Shown in pieces: positions 11,767 to 24,345 of a stretch of 64,000 nt of DNA. Location of the stretch: assembly GCA_008828725.1 (NCBI GenBank), contig MEHQ01004010.1, positions 1 to 64,000 on the forward strand. The letters are read 5' to 3'. Position 1 is the stretch's first letter, and every line of letters starts with the position of its first letter. Source of the DNA: Saccharina japonica. Taxonomy: Eukaryota; Sar; Phaeophyceae; Laminariales; Laminariaceae. The notes below the pieces were generated by a model. That model was not told where the DNA came from. It did no database searches and worked only from the letters and a program-made list of their open reading frames with translations. The position numbers were made by a program, and so were the translations under genes.

Positions 11767-14705
11767 AAGGAAGAATCAGACACTGCATCACCTCCAAATA
11801 CAACGTGCATAGTAGTAGGAATGGCTGCGGTAATAACCACACCTCCCCCGATAAAAACACAAAAGCTTGACCCACGTCAAGAAGTCAGTCGCTGTGCTGA
11901 GTGTTCTCTCCTCCCGCGTGCATGTGACATCCACCCTCCGAGAGAGCCTATCTGACGAGCAAAGCTCATGCCTGGTGATGGCACCGCTACTTTATACGCA
12001 CCTGGTATTTTATCGCACTGCATCTATCTGCGTACCGTATCTGCGTACAGCGTATCCGAGAGATTATTTTACGTTTTTGGCAGATTTTCCAGGTGCGTAC
12101 GTATGTTTGTTCATTGTGCGTGCGGATCACTTTGATTGCACGTATTATTTTTTTCGGATCATACGGTCCGGACCGCCCACCCAAAATGCAAGTGATTTCA
12201 TTTCCCAACTATCATTTTCACACCCTCCCCAGCCGCTCATTGGTCGTGCGCTGTACGGCCTTCTCATGTTCGTGATGCCTCTTCAGTTTAACAGTTACAT
12301 GACGATTCAGGATTTTATGTGTTGAGGATTATGTGGATCTTGACGACTGGGTGCATATATATGTGACGACGCACACTGTCACTTCCTGCTATTCGTACCC
12401 CTAATAAACGACTTGAATCATCAAACCATCGCTTGTCTCTGGGTGTGTTTTGACTATCTTGCTTGGAGCTGACGAACACCGCAAAGAGGAGGCGTCGTTT
12501 GCGGATGGTCATCTCAACGCTCACGCATTGTGCCTTCTTGAGAGCCTTGGCGGACGACATGATAAGATGGTCGATGCGTTGTCGGCGATGGAAACTAATG
12601 GTCCGTACGTATGAGGAAGTTGTGGTGTGCCGTTCGGAGCTCAGCAAAGTGCTCCTGGACAAGGGTCCACGTCACACACCTGTACAGCAGTGTCTCCATC
12701 ACCTCGCGGCCTTTAGCATGCGCACATTTAGAGTAAACGGGACATCCTCCATATCATACAGCTCCCGCTTGAACCGCGATCAGCACCTCCAACACTCTGA
12801 TTAACAACAATCTTCTCTTACGATAGATTGAGACTGGAGACAAGCAACGCGGATGATACTCAATCGATTGCGATACTACTGGTAACACATTGGACAACAC
12901 TTACTACTTGGTCGATAATAATGCGGCCCTTTCTCAACACCTTTTTTTTAAGTTAAGGGGAAGACCGGAGACTAGCAACGCGAATGTTACTCATTCGATT
13001 GCGATACTAACACAATGTAATATGGTGTCTCCGAATATAGTCTATACCTAGTAGTTCAGCGTTACACACGATAGAATTTGGACACCTATATCTAGCTTCT
13101 AAAAGTCTGTCGCTACAATGTACCTGGTGTTGATAGTTTGAAGGAATAATTGCTGATGCTAGATTGATTACCTGTGATTCAGAGTAACGTCATAGTACCG
13201 CATGCATGACGCGCATTCAACTGAGTTGACAAGCTCAACAGTGAAAGAGGACACCGGTTGCAATATGGCATCCACTGCACATGTTGGAAGTTCGGCGATA
13301 TTTCATTCGCCGAGTTGGAAAGATCAACCGTCTAAGAGGACATAGGTTGCAACGACAGTATATCTGCCTAATATTTACCTGAGTCAGGAAGAAAACCTCT
13401 GGGTAGAATATATGAACATCAACGGAATTGTGAGGTGTTGTTACAGAGATTTGATGACGCGACTTCCATCCAGGGGAAGTGTTAAAACAACAGAGGTCAT
13501 CACCATGTCCTCGTGATATATGATCAGTAGGAACTTCAGCACCGCACCCCATGTAGCCAATGGTCAGACGTGCAGAGCGTACAACTTGAAAAGACAGAAA
13601 CATCAAAGTGATTGATTCGCGATCAATCTACCTACTACTTCTGTACTGCGATGTAGCACGTATAAACGTAGCGGTGAAATTTCCTACGAGTAACAATGCG
13701 ATTCAATGCCTCATGCCACTGTAGTATTTCCTGTTCCGTGTCGTGGACCTGGTACACACAAGCAGGTTACGAGCACATGAATCCTGGCAGTTCTTCGGGA
13801 CGCTGCAATAGCTAGGTAAGCTTCCGCGAGTAAGCGCGAACGAACACACCGGCGGGTCAGTCAGCACAATGAACCGGAGGTGCGGCACAGCTACGCGTAG
13901 AGCGTGTATCTAGCAGACAGAGAGCTGCCAGCTAATGACATACACGTGCTTTGACTTCTAGTCTTCAGGCGAGTTTGTTTTTGTTGTTTTTTCCTTGCCC
14001 GCAAGCGGGACTTCTCAAACTGAAACATATTCTTGAATTGGCATACACCAGCCGGGTAGTTTAACCAGAACCAGCCCAAGCGCCTACTACAACCTGCGAA
14101 GGGTGTGCGATACCCGAAAATTCCGAACACAGGACGCAAAAGACTCCGAAGATAAAATAAGCTCGTTCTGACAAAGGTGCTCTCAAATGATTTTATTCGG
14201 GGAGCGGTTGATATTCACTATTTCAATAGAGCGTAACCCCTACATATAACCCAATATCTAACAGAAAGCTCCCGCGCCTAAGGAGCCGCTACTTAAGCTT
14301 CACTTGGCATCGTGTTTTCTCCTGGTACACCATCGAGTATACCGGTACCGCGCAACAAGGTAATCGCAGTGTGCAGGATAAACTTACTTTACATTGGGCA
14401 GTTGGTACAAACAGCGTCGCCAAATTATCGAGGCTGTCTTTGCGACCAACCTCTAGCAGTGAAACAAATGGGGGGGGGAGGGCTGAAGAAAATGGGCACC
14501 AAATCCTGGCTTGGCTGGCCAACCCAGCGACTACCTCCACGTCTGCTCATGCTCGCAGCAATAACCTCCTACTCGCTTTCGCCTGATGTGGTAGTGCCGA
14601 CCTGCGGGTGATGCCTTATGCGAAGGAATAACTGCAGGCCTCTGGTTCGTATCAATACATATATATAGTCTTTCCCAGGCCTCGATACAGACGCTACCAG
14701 TAAAA
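11767..14705. other. no recognisable gene
   Basis: Unassigned. A diverged direct repeat is visible: AGCAACGCGGATG...CTCAATCGATTGCGATACTA at about 12844 and AGCAACGCGAATG...CTCATTCGATTGCGATACTA at about 12974. At about 13244 and 13338 there is a second pair around AGAGGACA..GGTTGCAA. Frames at 11867-12325 and 13235-13606 have no recognised domain. Confidence 0.4.
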
Positions 14706-14713
14706 CTCATCTT

Positions 14714-14765
14714 GTATACCAGGTACCTGTTATACGTTTATACCAGGTACCTGTTATACGTTACT
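14714..14765. repeat. 25-bp direct repeat, two copies
   Basis: TATACCAGGTACCTGTTATA followed by CGTT occurs twice in succession. Each unit contains the palindrome CAGGTACCTG. Confidence 0.8.
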
Positions 14766-14769
14766 GCGT

Positions 14770-16053
14770 TTGCGGGGGGGGGGCTACTCCGCTGAAGGTT
14801 CCGTTTGGGGTGTGGTTGTGTCTAAATCAAAATGACGGATGGCGTTGAGAGGACACAACTTGACACATTTTGGTGTTCACTAAATGGAACCCTAACTCCA
14901 ACCCTAACCCCGACCCCATCCCTTGTCCAGGCTAAGGCTCGACTCGAGCGTGGCTTGGCCGGGCGTTGTGAACAACTTGAAAATATGTGGGGACCACCAC
15001 AAAAATCGTGAAATGTTCGGTACTTTATCTGGTACGGTTTGTGGGTCAAGAAAGCAGTTGAGGCTGCGGGGGGGGGGGGGATTCACTCACAGGGTGTGGA
15101 GGGAAACCGTGACGCTAAAGTTTGGCGCAGACCCCTACATATTGGTTGCGTCAGTCGGCGTTCTAGTTCACGATACTGGTCCATCCATTTGAGAACGGTG
15201 TATGGCAAGCAACCGGGTGATGTGAACCAGGCAAGGTGGTTGTTTCCGACAAATAGGCAGTCCCAAGACGAGCTACCGTCCCTCTGGGACCTTAAATTGA
15301 CACTGAAATTACAATAACTCACGCGTAACCTCTACCTGCTTCCATTTCGGAACTGAGACAAACGCTTCCACGTTGTAGTCCTACTGTAATCACCCGTAAA
15401 AAAAGGTGGTTTCCCAAGACTTCCAACGAAAACACATTCCACAACACAAGTCGGGGGGCATTTTCGTAGTCAACAATAGTAGGGAACCAGTACCCAAGAA
15501 GCTGCGAGTCGGAGCCGGAGGGGGTAAATGTATGCGTCTTCGCCGCCAACGCCGGTGAAAAAAACAGGGGTGTTAAACCAATACATTTGATAGATAAAAC
15601 AATTGAGGTTGGAATGCCTCCGCGTGTGGTGCCGGGTGGAAGAAATTACAGGCAGCGTTTTAAATGTTTGCCACAGAGGCCGCATACGCAAGAAAGTAAT
15701 GTAAACACAAAAATATACATTCCTACTAAACCTCCCGGCATATCGTGTCAACAATGGTGCTACGACGTACAGGATGGGCTGTTTTGTCGATCAGCTGATG
15801 AGAATTCCGAACAGCACCATGCCCTCACGCATATTACACAACACAGCCAGCATACACCATTACACGATTGCAGCGAGCAGCGGGGCACATCTATGGAAGA
15901 TGTCTTGTCCAGAGGAAAATCATATCGTGCCTTACCCCCGCGACCTCGAAGTCATACGAGTTCAAAACAAGAAAACAGGAGACCTTGCTTATCAATCCGA
16001 GGAATACACTATGAATAGGGTGCCCTTCTCATCAACACACGTGACAGGCACCC
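14770..16053. other. no recognisable gene
   Basis: Unassigned. A degenerate telomere-like tract (CCCTAACTCCAACCCTAACC) lies at about 14889. G-runs lie at about 14776 and 15068. A plus-strand frame at 15587-16018 (143 codons) and another at 15774-16076 have no recognised domain. Confidence 0.4.
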
Positions 16054-17529
16054 TCACCATCGAGGTAGTTTTCTAGTATAGCTAGGATAACGGTTTAGCC
16101 TTGCCCAGTCCATCAACTCTGGGATGCCGCACATTCTAGCCTCATCATACGTACGGATATCCCACGGGCACTGTTGTGCCTGCGCCCACTGCAAAATGTC
16201 CAGTCGACGTGCCAAGGTAGCACCGAAGCACGTGTTTTCGTCCCAGGGGCAGCCATTAGACCGCGCCCATCTCAGCACCTCGAAATGACCTTCAGTGGCT
16301 GCTGACGAACAGGTGTAAACATCCCACGGGCAGTCCTGTGCCCGGGCCCACTGGAGTATGTCTAGTTTACCTGCCTTGGCGGCACTGGTGCATGTGTTGG
16401 CGTCCCACGGGCAGCCGTTACGTCGCGCCCATTTAAGCACCTCGAAGTGACCGTGGTCTGCTGCTTCGCTGCACACACGAGTATCCCATGGGCAGTCGTT
16501 AGCTCGCGCCCATTGGAGCACGCCCAGGTGTCCCCTTTTTGCAGCGGCCGTGCATACGCAGTTGTCGTCCCACTCAAGGAGGCTGTCGTCCATCCATTGG
16601 AGAATGTGGACGTGCCCAGTAAGCGCTGCCACCAGGCTGGCGTTCCTCGGCCAGCTGCAGCCGTTCGCCACCATCCATTCCAGAGTAGCAAGGTGCCCCT
16701 TTCCGATAGCGCCTGCACACGCCTGCGAGTGCCAGGGGCAACCTTGGGCCAACGCCCACTGCACCACGTGCAGGTGACCCCCCTCGGCCGCTTTGTAGAT
16801 CACGCTAGCACCCCAATCGGCACCGTTCGCCCTAGCCCACTGAAGCACCTCTAGGTGTCCTCCGGCGGCCGCGCTCGAGCACGTGTTAAAGCCCCAGGGG
16901 CAGCCGTTAGCTCGGGCCCACTGAAGAATGCCGAGTTGTCCATATCCAGCAGCCTCAGAGCACGTCTTGGTGTCCCAAGGGCAGTTTTCGGTACGTGCCC
17001 ACTGCAACATCTCGAGATTCCCTGCACCGGCGGCGGCGCTGCAAGTAGTTTCATCCCAGGGGCAGTCACTAGCGCGTGCCCACTGGAGAATTCGTAGACT
17101 TCCCCCAGACGCAGCCGCTCTGCAAACTATTTTTCGCCAGCCACAATCCGCTTCGATCGCCCACTGGACCATTTCGAGCTTCTCCCGGGCGGCAGCCTTG
17201 CAGAAAACTTCTACGGACAACTGGCATCCGTTTGAGTTGGCGTACTGTAAGAGTCCAACGCGGCAGTGTTCGGCGATGAGTTCGCACACGATCGGTTTCT
17301 TTTTCAGGCCGCCGTCGAAGCTCCACCGCAGCTGAGATACAGAAGTATCGGCCGTTATGGCTTGCGTGGTTTTGGGTTGGTTCCCCCAGGCGTTTCTCCA
17401 CTCCTTCGATACACCGGCAAAGAACGCGTGCTGGTTAGATAGAAGTTCCGACAGCAAGGTCATTACGTCTCGGTTGGTCTGAAGCGAAAAATCCACCTCA
17501 GGTAAATCTCGCTGGGCAGCACCCGGCAC
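16054..17529 (-). CDS. ankyrin-like repeat protein ANK-2, start codon altered
   Basis: This is a paralogue of ANK-1. Read from the codon that aligns with the ANK-1 start, the protein is 491 residues long and ends at a TGA (16054-16056). That codon is GTG (17527-17529), in the context AACACTGTGCCGGG against ACACCATGCAGGG in ANK-1. No in-frame ATG precedes the one inside the conserved N-terminal motif (NRDVM, about residue 23). The homology extends upstream of the start, so the paralogues arose by DNA duplication. The N-terminal region (NRDVM, LLSNQ, FFAGVSKEWRNAWG, ITADTSV, SFDGGL) is intact, followed by about 15 uninterrupted 27-residue repeats with the CPWD signature and a short basic tail. 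The body has no stops or frameshifts, so it may still be translated from GTG, from the internal ATG or from an unseen upstream exon. It could equally be a young pseudogene. Confidence 0.75.
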   Translation of the reverse strand: MPGAAQRDLPEVDFSLQTNRDVMTLLSELLSNQHAFFAGVSKEWRNAWGNQPKTTQAITADTSVSQLRWSFDGGLKKKPIVCELIAEHCRVGLLQYANSNGCQLSVEVFCKAAAREKLEMVQWAIEADCGWRKIVCRAAASGGSLRILQWARASDCPWDETTCSAAAGAGNLEMLQWARTENCPWDTKTCSEAAGYGQLGILQWARANGCPWGFNTCSSAAAGGHLEVLQWARANGADWGASVIYKAAEGGHLHVVQWALAQGCPWHSQACAGAIGKGHLATLEWMVANGCSWPRNASLVAALTGHVHILQWMDDSLLEWDDNCVCTAAAKRGHLGVLQWARANDCPWDTRVCSEAADHGHFEVLKWARRNGCPWDANTCTSAAKAGKLDILQWARAQDCPWDVYTCSSAATEGHFEVLRWARSNGCPWDENTCFGATLARRLDILQWAQAQQCPWDIRTYDEARMCGIPELMDWARLNRYPSYTRKLPRW

Positions 17530-20500
17530 AGTGTTTCCGTTTCTGAACAACGGACAGTCGGCGAACGTCGGGACAAGGTGTTCAATCAGCACAACATGCC
17601 ACCGAAATATGCAACACAGTTTGCGAGCGTGCCAATCGATATGTATTTTGTCGTGTTTTCCTTCAAGTTTAGAGGCCGTTTAGAGTGCAACAATACCACC
17701 CTGTCCAGACATGTAAGACAGTTTTGGCGATCATATAAGTAATGAAAAGCGGACCTTAGATTTCCTGACAAGCTCAAAACGAACTATTCACCTGTTTGGC
17801 GGCCTCAGAACCAATTGTTTATCTCGATCTCGATTCCCGCACGTATTCAAGCGAAAAGGTCATTTTTTGCGGCTGACGCTGCCCGCCCAGACGTACCAGA
17901 TTTAACACAGCAGCAGTAATGCTTCTACAGGTAGCAGAAATTAGCAAGAAATCCCTAAACGTACGGAGGGCTACCTTAGATCATTCGTGAGGTTATATTT
18001 GACGGTATATACCTGGAATTATGTATTCATACGTGACTCAGTGGTCTCAGGGGTACCCGTACAGAACACATCCGGAGCCACCCACGCGCACCCCGATTTC
18101 GGAGGCGTAAACAGGGAGTATCATGCTTACATCAAAATCCGGTTGGATGTCTCCAAGGTTTGTTCGAATTGGCAGTTCCCAAACGAACTCCAACCTTGCC
18201 CCTAGCACTGACCACTACCACCACCCCGATCGCCATACACGCACGTATGAAGGTGACACCTGCAGCAGTAGGGAACATCAGAGCAACGCGTATCGTTGCC
18301 TCTGCTCGACACTGAACGAAAATATTTACTCACACGTCAGCTCTGATCGAACAATATACTCAGCGAGGTCCGCTTCCTCTCACACTAAAAATTGGTTAAC
18401 AGAGAGCGGAGCAACCCAACTTGAGCGCCCCACCAACCATTACATTTCACATCTGAAAAGACGTTGCTAGCTCCACTACTGTACGTCAGTGTTCCAAAGA
18501 AAAACTCAAAACCGAGCCAGGGCCGTGCAGTCAGCCAGACCAACGTAACCCTGATCTGTGTTAAAAACCTGGTGTATGCAGTACATATGCTGCGTTCGTG
18601 CTCTAAAAGCGACACCGCGAGGAGTAATACCTGACGGAGAAACACGCAAGCCCTTACAATAGGAGACAGGGCCGACGACTTACCAAGCACCACAAAACAG
18701 CATGGTTTAAAACACAACTACACGCTTAGAGGGGGGGGTCACCTGCAACTTTCTTGATAGCGTTCTCCTTTTGCGAGCTTGGCCTGCGGGCTAGCCATGA
18801 TTTTCGCAGCCTCTCCTTCGGTTTGCAAGAGAACAGGTACGTCGCACTTTAGCAGGAGCACCACGAATACCAGCGGCGGTACAAGTGCGATTTGCAGACG
18901 TCGGGAGGTCGTAAAGACCAACACGATCACAGGAAGTAGCTGCTGAAAAACTCCTCAAGCTCTACGGTGAGTATCTGCTGTAAGCCAGGACGGTTAAGCG
19001 GCCCACGCCGCAAGGATCGCGGAAGACAACACAAGCACGGTAGAGGTCAGTGCGGAGGAGACCAAGCGAACCACGCGTCGGAACCATGGTCAGGGAATTG
19101 CCCTCCAACGAACCTACGATTCTAGGTGCCAGAAATATGGACCAAATAAAAACTGAAGTTCGGTGACAAGTTGGTGATGGTATCTTCGTCCTGTTATTAC
19201 TCACTACGTACACCTTTCGCTTAGGAATGTACAGGTCTTGCTGTATTGGACGATGGAAGAACCTTGCGGCCTTAAGACATAATAAAGGGTTGTCGGCTAA
19301 ACTGCAACGTGTGGCATTTCGTCCGATATTGGGGATGGAAGGTGTACGAGGAAGGGGAAAAGTGTACTCAGTATGCAGCCTGTTTCTCTCCGATACCGTT
19401 AATACTATACACGACTCAAAGCGGCGGACTATTTTCACTTATAGGTCGCATACACGTTTGGAGCAGACACATGTAATAGGCTGCTGGATTGCCCAAAGAA
19501 AGTAGTGGTAGTGAGGGCCATTCCTAACGAACAAAAAAAACACGATATCATGCGTGAGGTACACAGTGGGAGCCCGGTCAATTTGGTGCCCATGCTCATG
19601 TCTTATTTTGTTTCCGAGGTTGATATGACTCTATTGTACGAAGTATCGGATTTAGAGTGGACCCCACTGTTGAGCTGTGTTTCTTAACCTTAATTTTCCT
19701 ATTAGTCGTGCCAACCTGAGCCAGACATTCTTAACATAATGTTGAATAACTGCAGTTGTCCACTATTCCTGTATTTTTCTTGAATCGTGATTTGAAATAT
19801 CGAGATGCACAACTAAAACCTCACGAATCATGACGCCATTATATTTTCATTTTCTTGTCCCTAAACCAAAACAAAATCACGATTCGTGACAATGTGCCGT
19901 GGCTCTACTGTGTTACCGTATATATGCCTGATCAAGGCACTGCATAGCCCACGCATCCCAACGGTATCCGAATACCGGTATAGAGGAATATGGTCGGCTC
20001 TGCTTCGTACACCGATTGTAGACAGCGAGCGCCGGCCCACAGCGACTGCTAGGCGCGGGCTAGTGGGCACGTTGCGGTTTCTAAACCTCGAGGAGGAGGA
20101 GACAGTCCAAACAAAGAGCGAAAAACAATATCCTGCAAATCCGGGTGGGGCCGGGCATATGACCAGTTGGTACGAATGCCATTCCAAGAAATACGAGAAC
20201 GGACCAATTACCTCTATTGAGATAACTATTACCTCTGTTGAGGTAATTACCGGCCTGCCAAGCCCATAATATTACACAGTGAGATTGGAATGTCACCGGC
20301 CGCGCTGGATCGACGGCGCGTGATATTTTTGTTACCACAGGCTTGGTCAGGCTTCGGCTCGCGATTTGAAAAGGTATAACGGGCCCGGCCCGGCCCGACC
20401 AGGCCCCACTCGCGCATCACTCGCAAAAACAAAAGATCATCGGGTTTGAAACATTCTTGGATGTGAAACAGTTTGAAAATATCACCGAACGTGACAAAAA

Positions 20501-21041
20501 TGTGACACAGCATCTGCTTTCGTTGCAGCTGAAAAGTCACGAACAGTGATATCTTGTCATCGTGATCAAAGGTCACCAATCGTGATATGTTTACTGTTTG
20601 TTAGGAATGACTCTGAGCAGGAGCTCACAGAATGCTCGTACACTACAGCAGAGTACACACAGCTAGTACTAAAAAATAACGCTATATACAGAGTACGAAG
20701 TGTACTACAGTAGAAACAGTGTACACACAGCACACCCCGAGTCCACATACAGATAAAAGTGATTGTTGTCAGAACAGACAGCACAACACAATACGACACA
20801 ACGAGTGAGTACACATAAGGGCGTAAAATGGGCGTCCGGCGCGCGCCGGAGGCCGTGGTGCGGGAGAGGTGCAGTCCCCCTCGCAAGGGCCCCCGGCCCC
20901 CAGCAGGAGCCCCCGGAGGGCCCCCGGAGGGCCACCGGGGGGCGTTTTTTTAAACCATATATGCGTCCATATGCTCAAAATGTGCGCCTAATCCGATCGG
21001 CTGAGCTGCTTGAGGCGTGCTTCATCCTCACGCAGAGGAAA
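17530..21041. other. no recognisable gene
   Basis: Mostly unassigned. A minus-strand frame at 18739-18930 is coding-like and ends at a possible donor (TTGCAG/GTGACC), but it is unsupported otherwise. A hairpin of TTACCTCTATTGAG and CTGTTGAGGTAATTAC lies at 20209-20253. GATTCGTGA-type motifs recur in both orientations (about 19795, 19828, 19877, 20572). GC-rich stretches lie at 20378-20405 and 20836-20943. Confidence 0.35.
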
Positions 21042-21203
21042 ATGGCAACAGTTTCAATCGAATTATCAAAGGAAGTAAAGTGCTCTATGCCAAAAGAGGA
21101 AACCAGCCCCAAAAAAAGCATCCATGACGAAGTCAACACAAACAAAATCCTCAAATCGAATTCGCCTGCGGCGAAAAATACGCCTAAAGCATTTTCGCTG
21201 GCG

Positions 21204-21681
21204 GATGCGTGCTATGATAGAGGTATACCGTTTTTTGGGTGAAATGATTTCTGAATGATCGAGCTCCTTAGGGCCCATATTAACGAGTATAAAATAAATT
21301 CAATTTGGGAAACATAAAATTCAAATTCGCTTTTCATTGGTCAACACACGCACCAGCACCCCCCAAGATCCTAATCTTTGGTGCTGGTGCGCGTGTTGAC
21401 CAATAAAAAGCGGATTTGTTTTTTTTTTCTTTCCAAATTGATTTTTTTTTTTCTTCGTTAAAACGGGCCCTTAACCCGAACTCGGCAGAGTGTCATTATT
21501 GTTATTATTGTTATTATTGGTTCGCAATATTGTTCCTTGTTTGCTTCGGCCATTGGATTTTTAATCGGATATCACTTTTACTTTCCTCCCTTAATGATCA
21601 CTTTGGGGTGAGGGGCAGAGCTCTTCAAGTGACCACCCTTAGAAGGCAAAAACATGGTGCATCTCTATCGTAGTATGCGTC
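21204..21681. mobile_element. GACGC-family TIR element, copy A (with nested element)
   Basis: The ends GATGCGTGCTATGATAGAGG and CTCTATCGTAGTATGCGTC are inverted repeats. GGCG flanks both sides (21200-21203 and 21682-21685), a perfect 4-bp target duplication. The right half contains the family signature GTGAGG.GCAGAGCTC.TCAAGTGACC and ATGGTGCATCTCTATCGTAG. A TTA-family element (21271-21470) is inserted inside, so without it this copy would be about 275 bp. No transposase frame. Confidence 0.85.
21271..21470. mobile_element. TTA-family (PIF/Harbinger-like) fold-back MITE
   Basis: It begins GGGCCCATATTAACGAG and ends CTTCGTTAAAACGGGCCC, and is flanked by TTA on both sides (21268-21270, 21471-21473). 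Most of its length is an inverted repeat: ATTCGCTTTTCATTGGTCAA with CGCACCAGCACC on the left, and GGTGCTGGTGCG with TTGACCAATAAAAAGCGGAT on the right. The short TTA duplication with G-rich inverted ends fits PIF/Harbinger MITEs (family assignment is inference). Confidence 0.8.
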
Positions 21682-21796
21682 GGCGGCGCAGGCGAAAAAG
21701 GACCCGCACAATTATTTTAGCCAACGGCGAAAAAAAGGTGCGGTACAGGAAAAAGCGTGGTGCGGCAAGCCGCACCATGCCTTCGGTACGTGGTGA

Positions 21797-23920
21797 AAAA
21801 AAAAGGGATTTACGACAACAAGGTGCGCCAGCGCAACAGTTCACCACCTAGTTTACGCCCTGGTACACAGTGCTGCTGTTCTAGGGCAGAGTGCACACAG
21901 TGTTGTACGGTTGAGAACACAGGAGAGTATAAACAGAAGAAGAGTGAAAAGAGTACACAAGTACACATAAAGTACAACAAATAGTATCAAGACTACTACA
22001 CAACACAGAGTGCACCTACGTAGTGCTGTGTCAGGTACAGTAGAGTGCATAACACATAGAATAGAGTACAAGCACATGTACAGTACTGCTGTAGACAAGG
22101 AGTAGACATAGAAGTACACGGAGTGCTACTCTACAGCAGAGCACACACATGCTGTTGTTTGTACACACACTGTATGTACGTACGAGTAGTACTGTAAACC
22201 CATGGTATTTGTACGGCCTCTGCTGGGGGAATTGCACGGCTGCACGACTGTGTGTCCTCGAGAGAAGCCCAAGTTATCTTGCCCAACCCGCAAGACTCAC
22301 CGCAACGGAATGAGCATCGAGTGCAGCCAGAAAGACGGACGCAGACAGTATGGGCCGTGCCCTATGGCGAGAAGTACAGCAAGACAGGCGGCAAAATGGG
22401 TCGCGCCCGAGTTGCACTACTGCAGAAGCACAGTCAGGCGAACAGAACTGGGAGCGCAGTGAGATAGACGAAGGCAGGCAATATGAGTTTGATCAGGCTA
22501 CGTACGTGCCGTGTGCGATACGGCCTCGCCTAGATTGCGTGCCCGGTGCGATGAGTTGCACTACGCGCCTAGTGCGAGGTGTACAGCACAACTCGGAGGG
22601 TTGGGTGCAAAATGATGCACCCCTCCCCCCTCAGGGGTAGGACCTTGTGGGGTTTCCATGGGCGTGCTTGGCTCTCGTAGCAGGTCGGATCGGCTCCCCG
22701 TGGTTACTTGCCATATTTCGCGACTTTGAACCCCGGGAGTACGCGGCACGGAGCCCGGTTGTTGCCCAAACGTGAGCCGTGCGTATGCATGCACGCCCCC
22801 TCTGCGTGCCCCGCACCCGAGAGCGGGAGGAAAGACCCGCGGCCGGGGTAGAAAAGTGAAAGTATTCCGGAAAAAGAAAAGTCAAGTTCGTACATAATGT
22901 ACTATATATGTGTGTAGCAAGGTACCCGATGCCATGTAAAACAGCAATGCCGACGTATCATACCAGCACCGCAGCTGGTGCAGTAGGAGCGTGTTTGATG
23001 TTTGTTGATAGTGAGTGGTGTCTTCCCCGGTAGACCCGCTAACAAAGGCCACCCATATTAAAAAAAAAAGAGAAGGAAAACCAATGGTACCCGAAAAAAC
23101 AAACACACACAACACAAGATTTCCGGGAGTTGAACCTCCGACCAATGAAGCACAAGGAATGAAAGCTATATGGGGTGCACCATTCATTCGACGTCTTATT
23201 TATTTTGACCTAGACAGATGAAGTATCTACAATGTACGAGTAGACAGTTTGCATCGGAACAACAAGTATTATCGGGGGAAAAAATACAGAAACAGCAGGC
23301 CTCCCGGAACACGACCCGAGCACGGCCGAGGCTGTTCCCGGCAGAGTCGGGAAGGGTGAGTAAAGTGAGGAGCGGACAGGAAACAGCGCACCGATTGGTT
23401 GACCCCATTGCGAGCTATTGTGGCTCAAAAACTACGCATAATAAGGTCTAAAAATATATATTTCGATTGTTCACAGCCCACCTCAACCAACATAATGTAT
23501 GTACTTGGGTGCGCAATGAAAACATGAGGCATGAGCACACATGGAACATCGTAAATGATATGATAACATGGCGCCTATGACCGTGTACGCCACAAGGCGA
23601 CAGGGGCTACCTACGCAACTCTTGATGGAGACATTGAGACTTGAGACGCGAATAATTCAGGGTCTCGTGTTGTTCATCACGCGACAAGAATAATATGTGG
23701 AATGGGCGGGTGGGATTTGAGGGCTCTACGCGTCGATTTTCGCCTCCATTATATCGTGTCGTTTATCGACTTTTGGTGTTTCGATACGATATCGATATTC
23801 ATCGTTGTCTTTATCGATATCGTTATCGAAGGTTGTTTGGGCTTATCGTATAGAGATTCGCAAGGGAATGTTCGACAGGGTCTATTGGTATCGGGGGGGA
23901 TGTTTTATGGGCATACCGAA
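21797..23920. other. no recognisable gene
   Basis: Unassigned. A tRNA-B-box-like string lies at about 23127-23140 on the minus strand (GGTTCAACTCC) without a convincing cloverleaf. The region around 21870-22190 is rich in GTAC and ACACA motifs. Confidence 0.35.
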
Positions 23921-23924
23921 CTTA

Positions 23925-24345
23925 CCGGAGCGTCGGGTACCGGTGTTGAAAATTGCCGAAATTACCGAAGTGTCGGATGCCTGTATTGAAAATTTACTGA
24001 ACTTACCGAAGTGTGGGGTACCGGTATTGAAAAAATGCCGAACTTACCAAAGTGTTCAGTAGGGTATGGAGGGAAGTACCGAAAAATACCGGTACCCCAG
24101 GTATTGTGGTCGGGGGCCTACCGGTACCCGGGGTATAATAGGGTTCGCGTACCGAACTTACTGAATTGTCGGGTACCGGTATTGGAAATTTACAGAACAT
24201 ACGGAAGTGTCGGGTGCCGATATTGAAACAATACCGAACTTATCGAGGTGTCGGGTAACAGGTAATGAAACAATACCAAATTTACCGAAGTGTCGGGTAC
24301 CGTTGGGTACCGAGAAAATACCTCCGGTATACTTCGGTACGTACC
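23925..24345. repeat. GGTACCGG minisatellite, locus 1
   Basis: Degenerate units of about 40 bp of the form TACCGAACTTACCGAAGTGT followed by CGGGTACCGGTATTGAAA repeat from 23925 to 24060 and from 24140 to 24330. Between them lies TACCGGTACCCGGGGTATAA. The same two modules reappear at 25085-25290. Confidence 0.75.

Larger units (their letters stand above)
21042..21796 (+). pseudogene. small ORF split by a TIR element (uncertain)
   Basis: From the ATG at 21042 a Lys/Ser-rich frame runs into the TIR element at 21204 and stops at 21242 inside it. If the element (21204-21681) and one copy of its GGCG target duplication are ignored, the frame continues without a break from 21686 to a TGA at 21794-21796, for about 90 codons. 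The continued part is also Lys/Arg-rich. The insertion therefore seems to have hit an open frame. I recognise no domain and cannot tell whether this was ever a gene; a basic, low-complexity 90-codon frame can arise by chance. Confidence 0.35.

Noticed and set aside
23120..23200. Possible tRNA gene (minus strand)
   Set aside because: GGTTCAACTCC resembles a B box, but I found no A box at the right distance and no anticodon arm.
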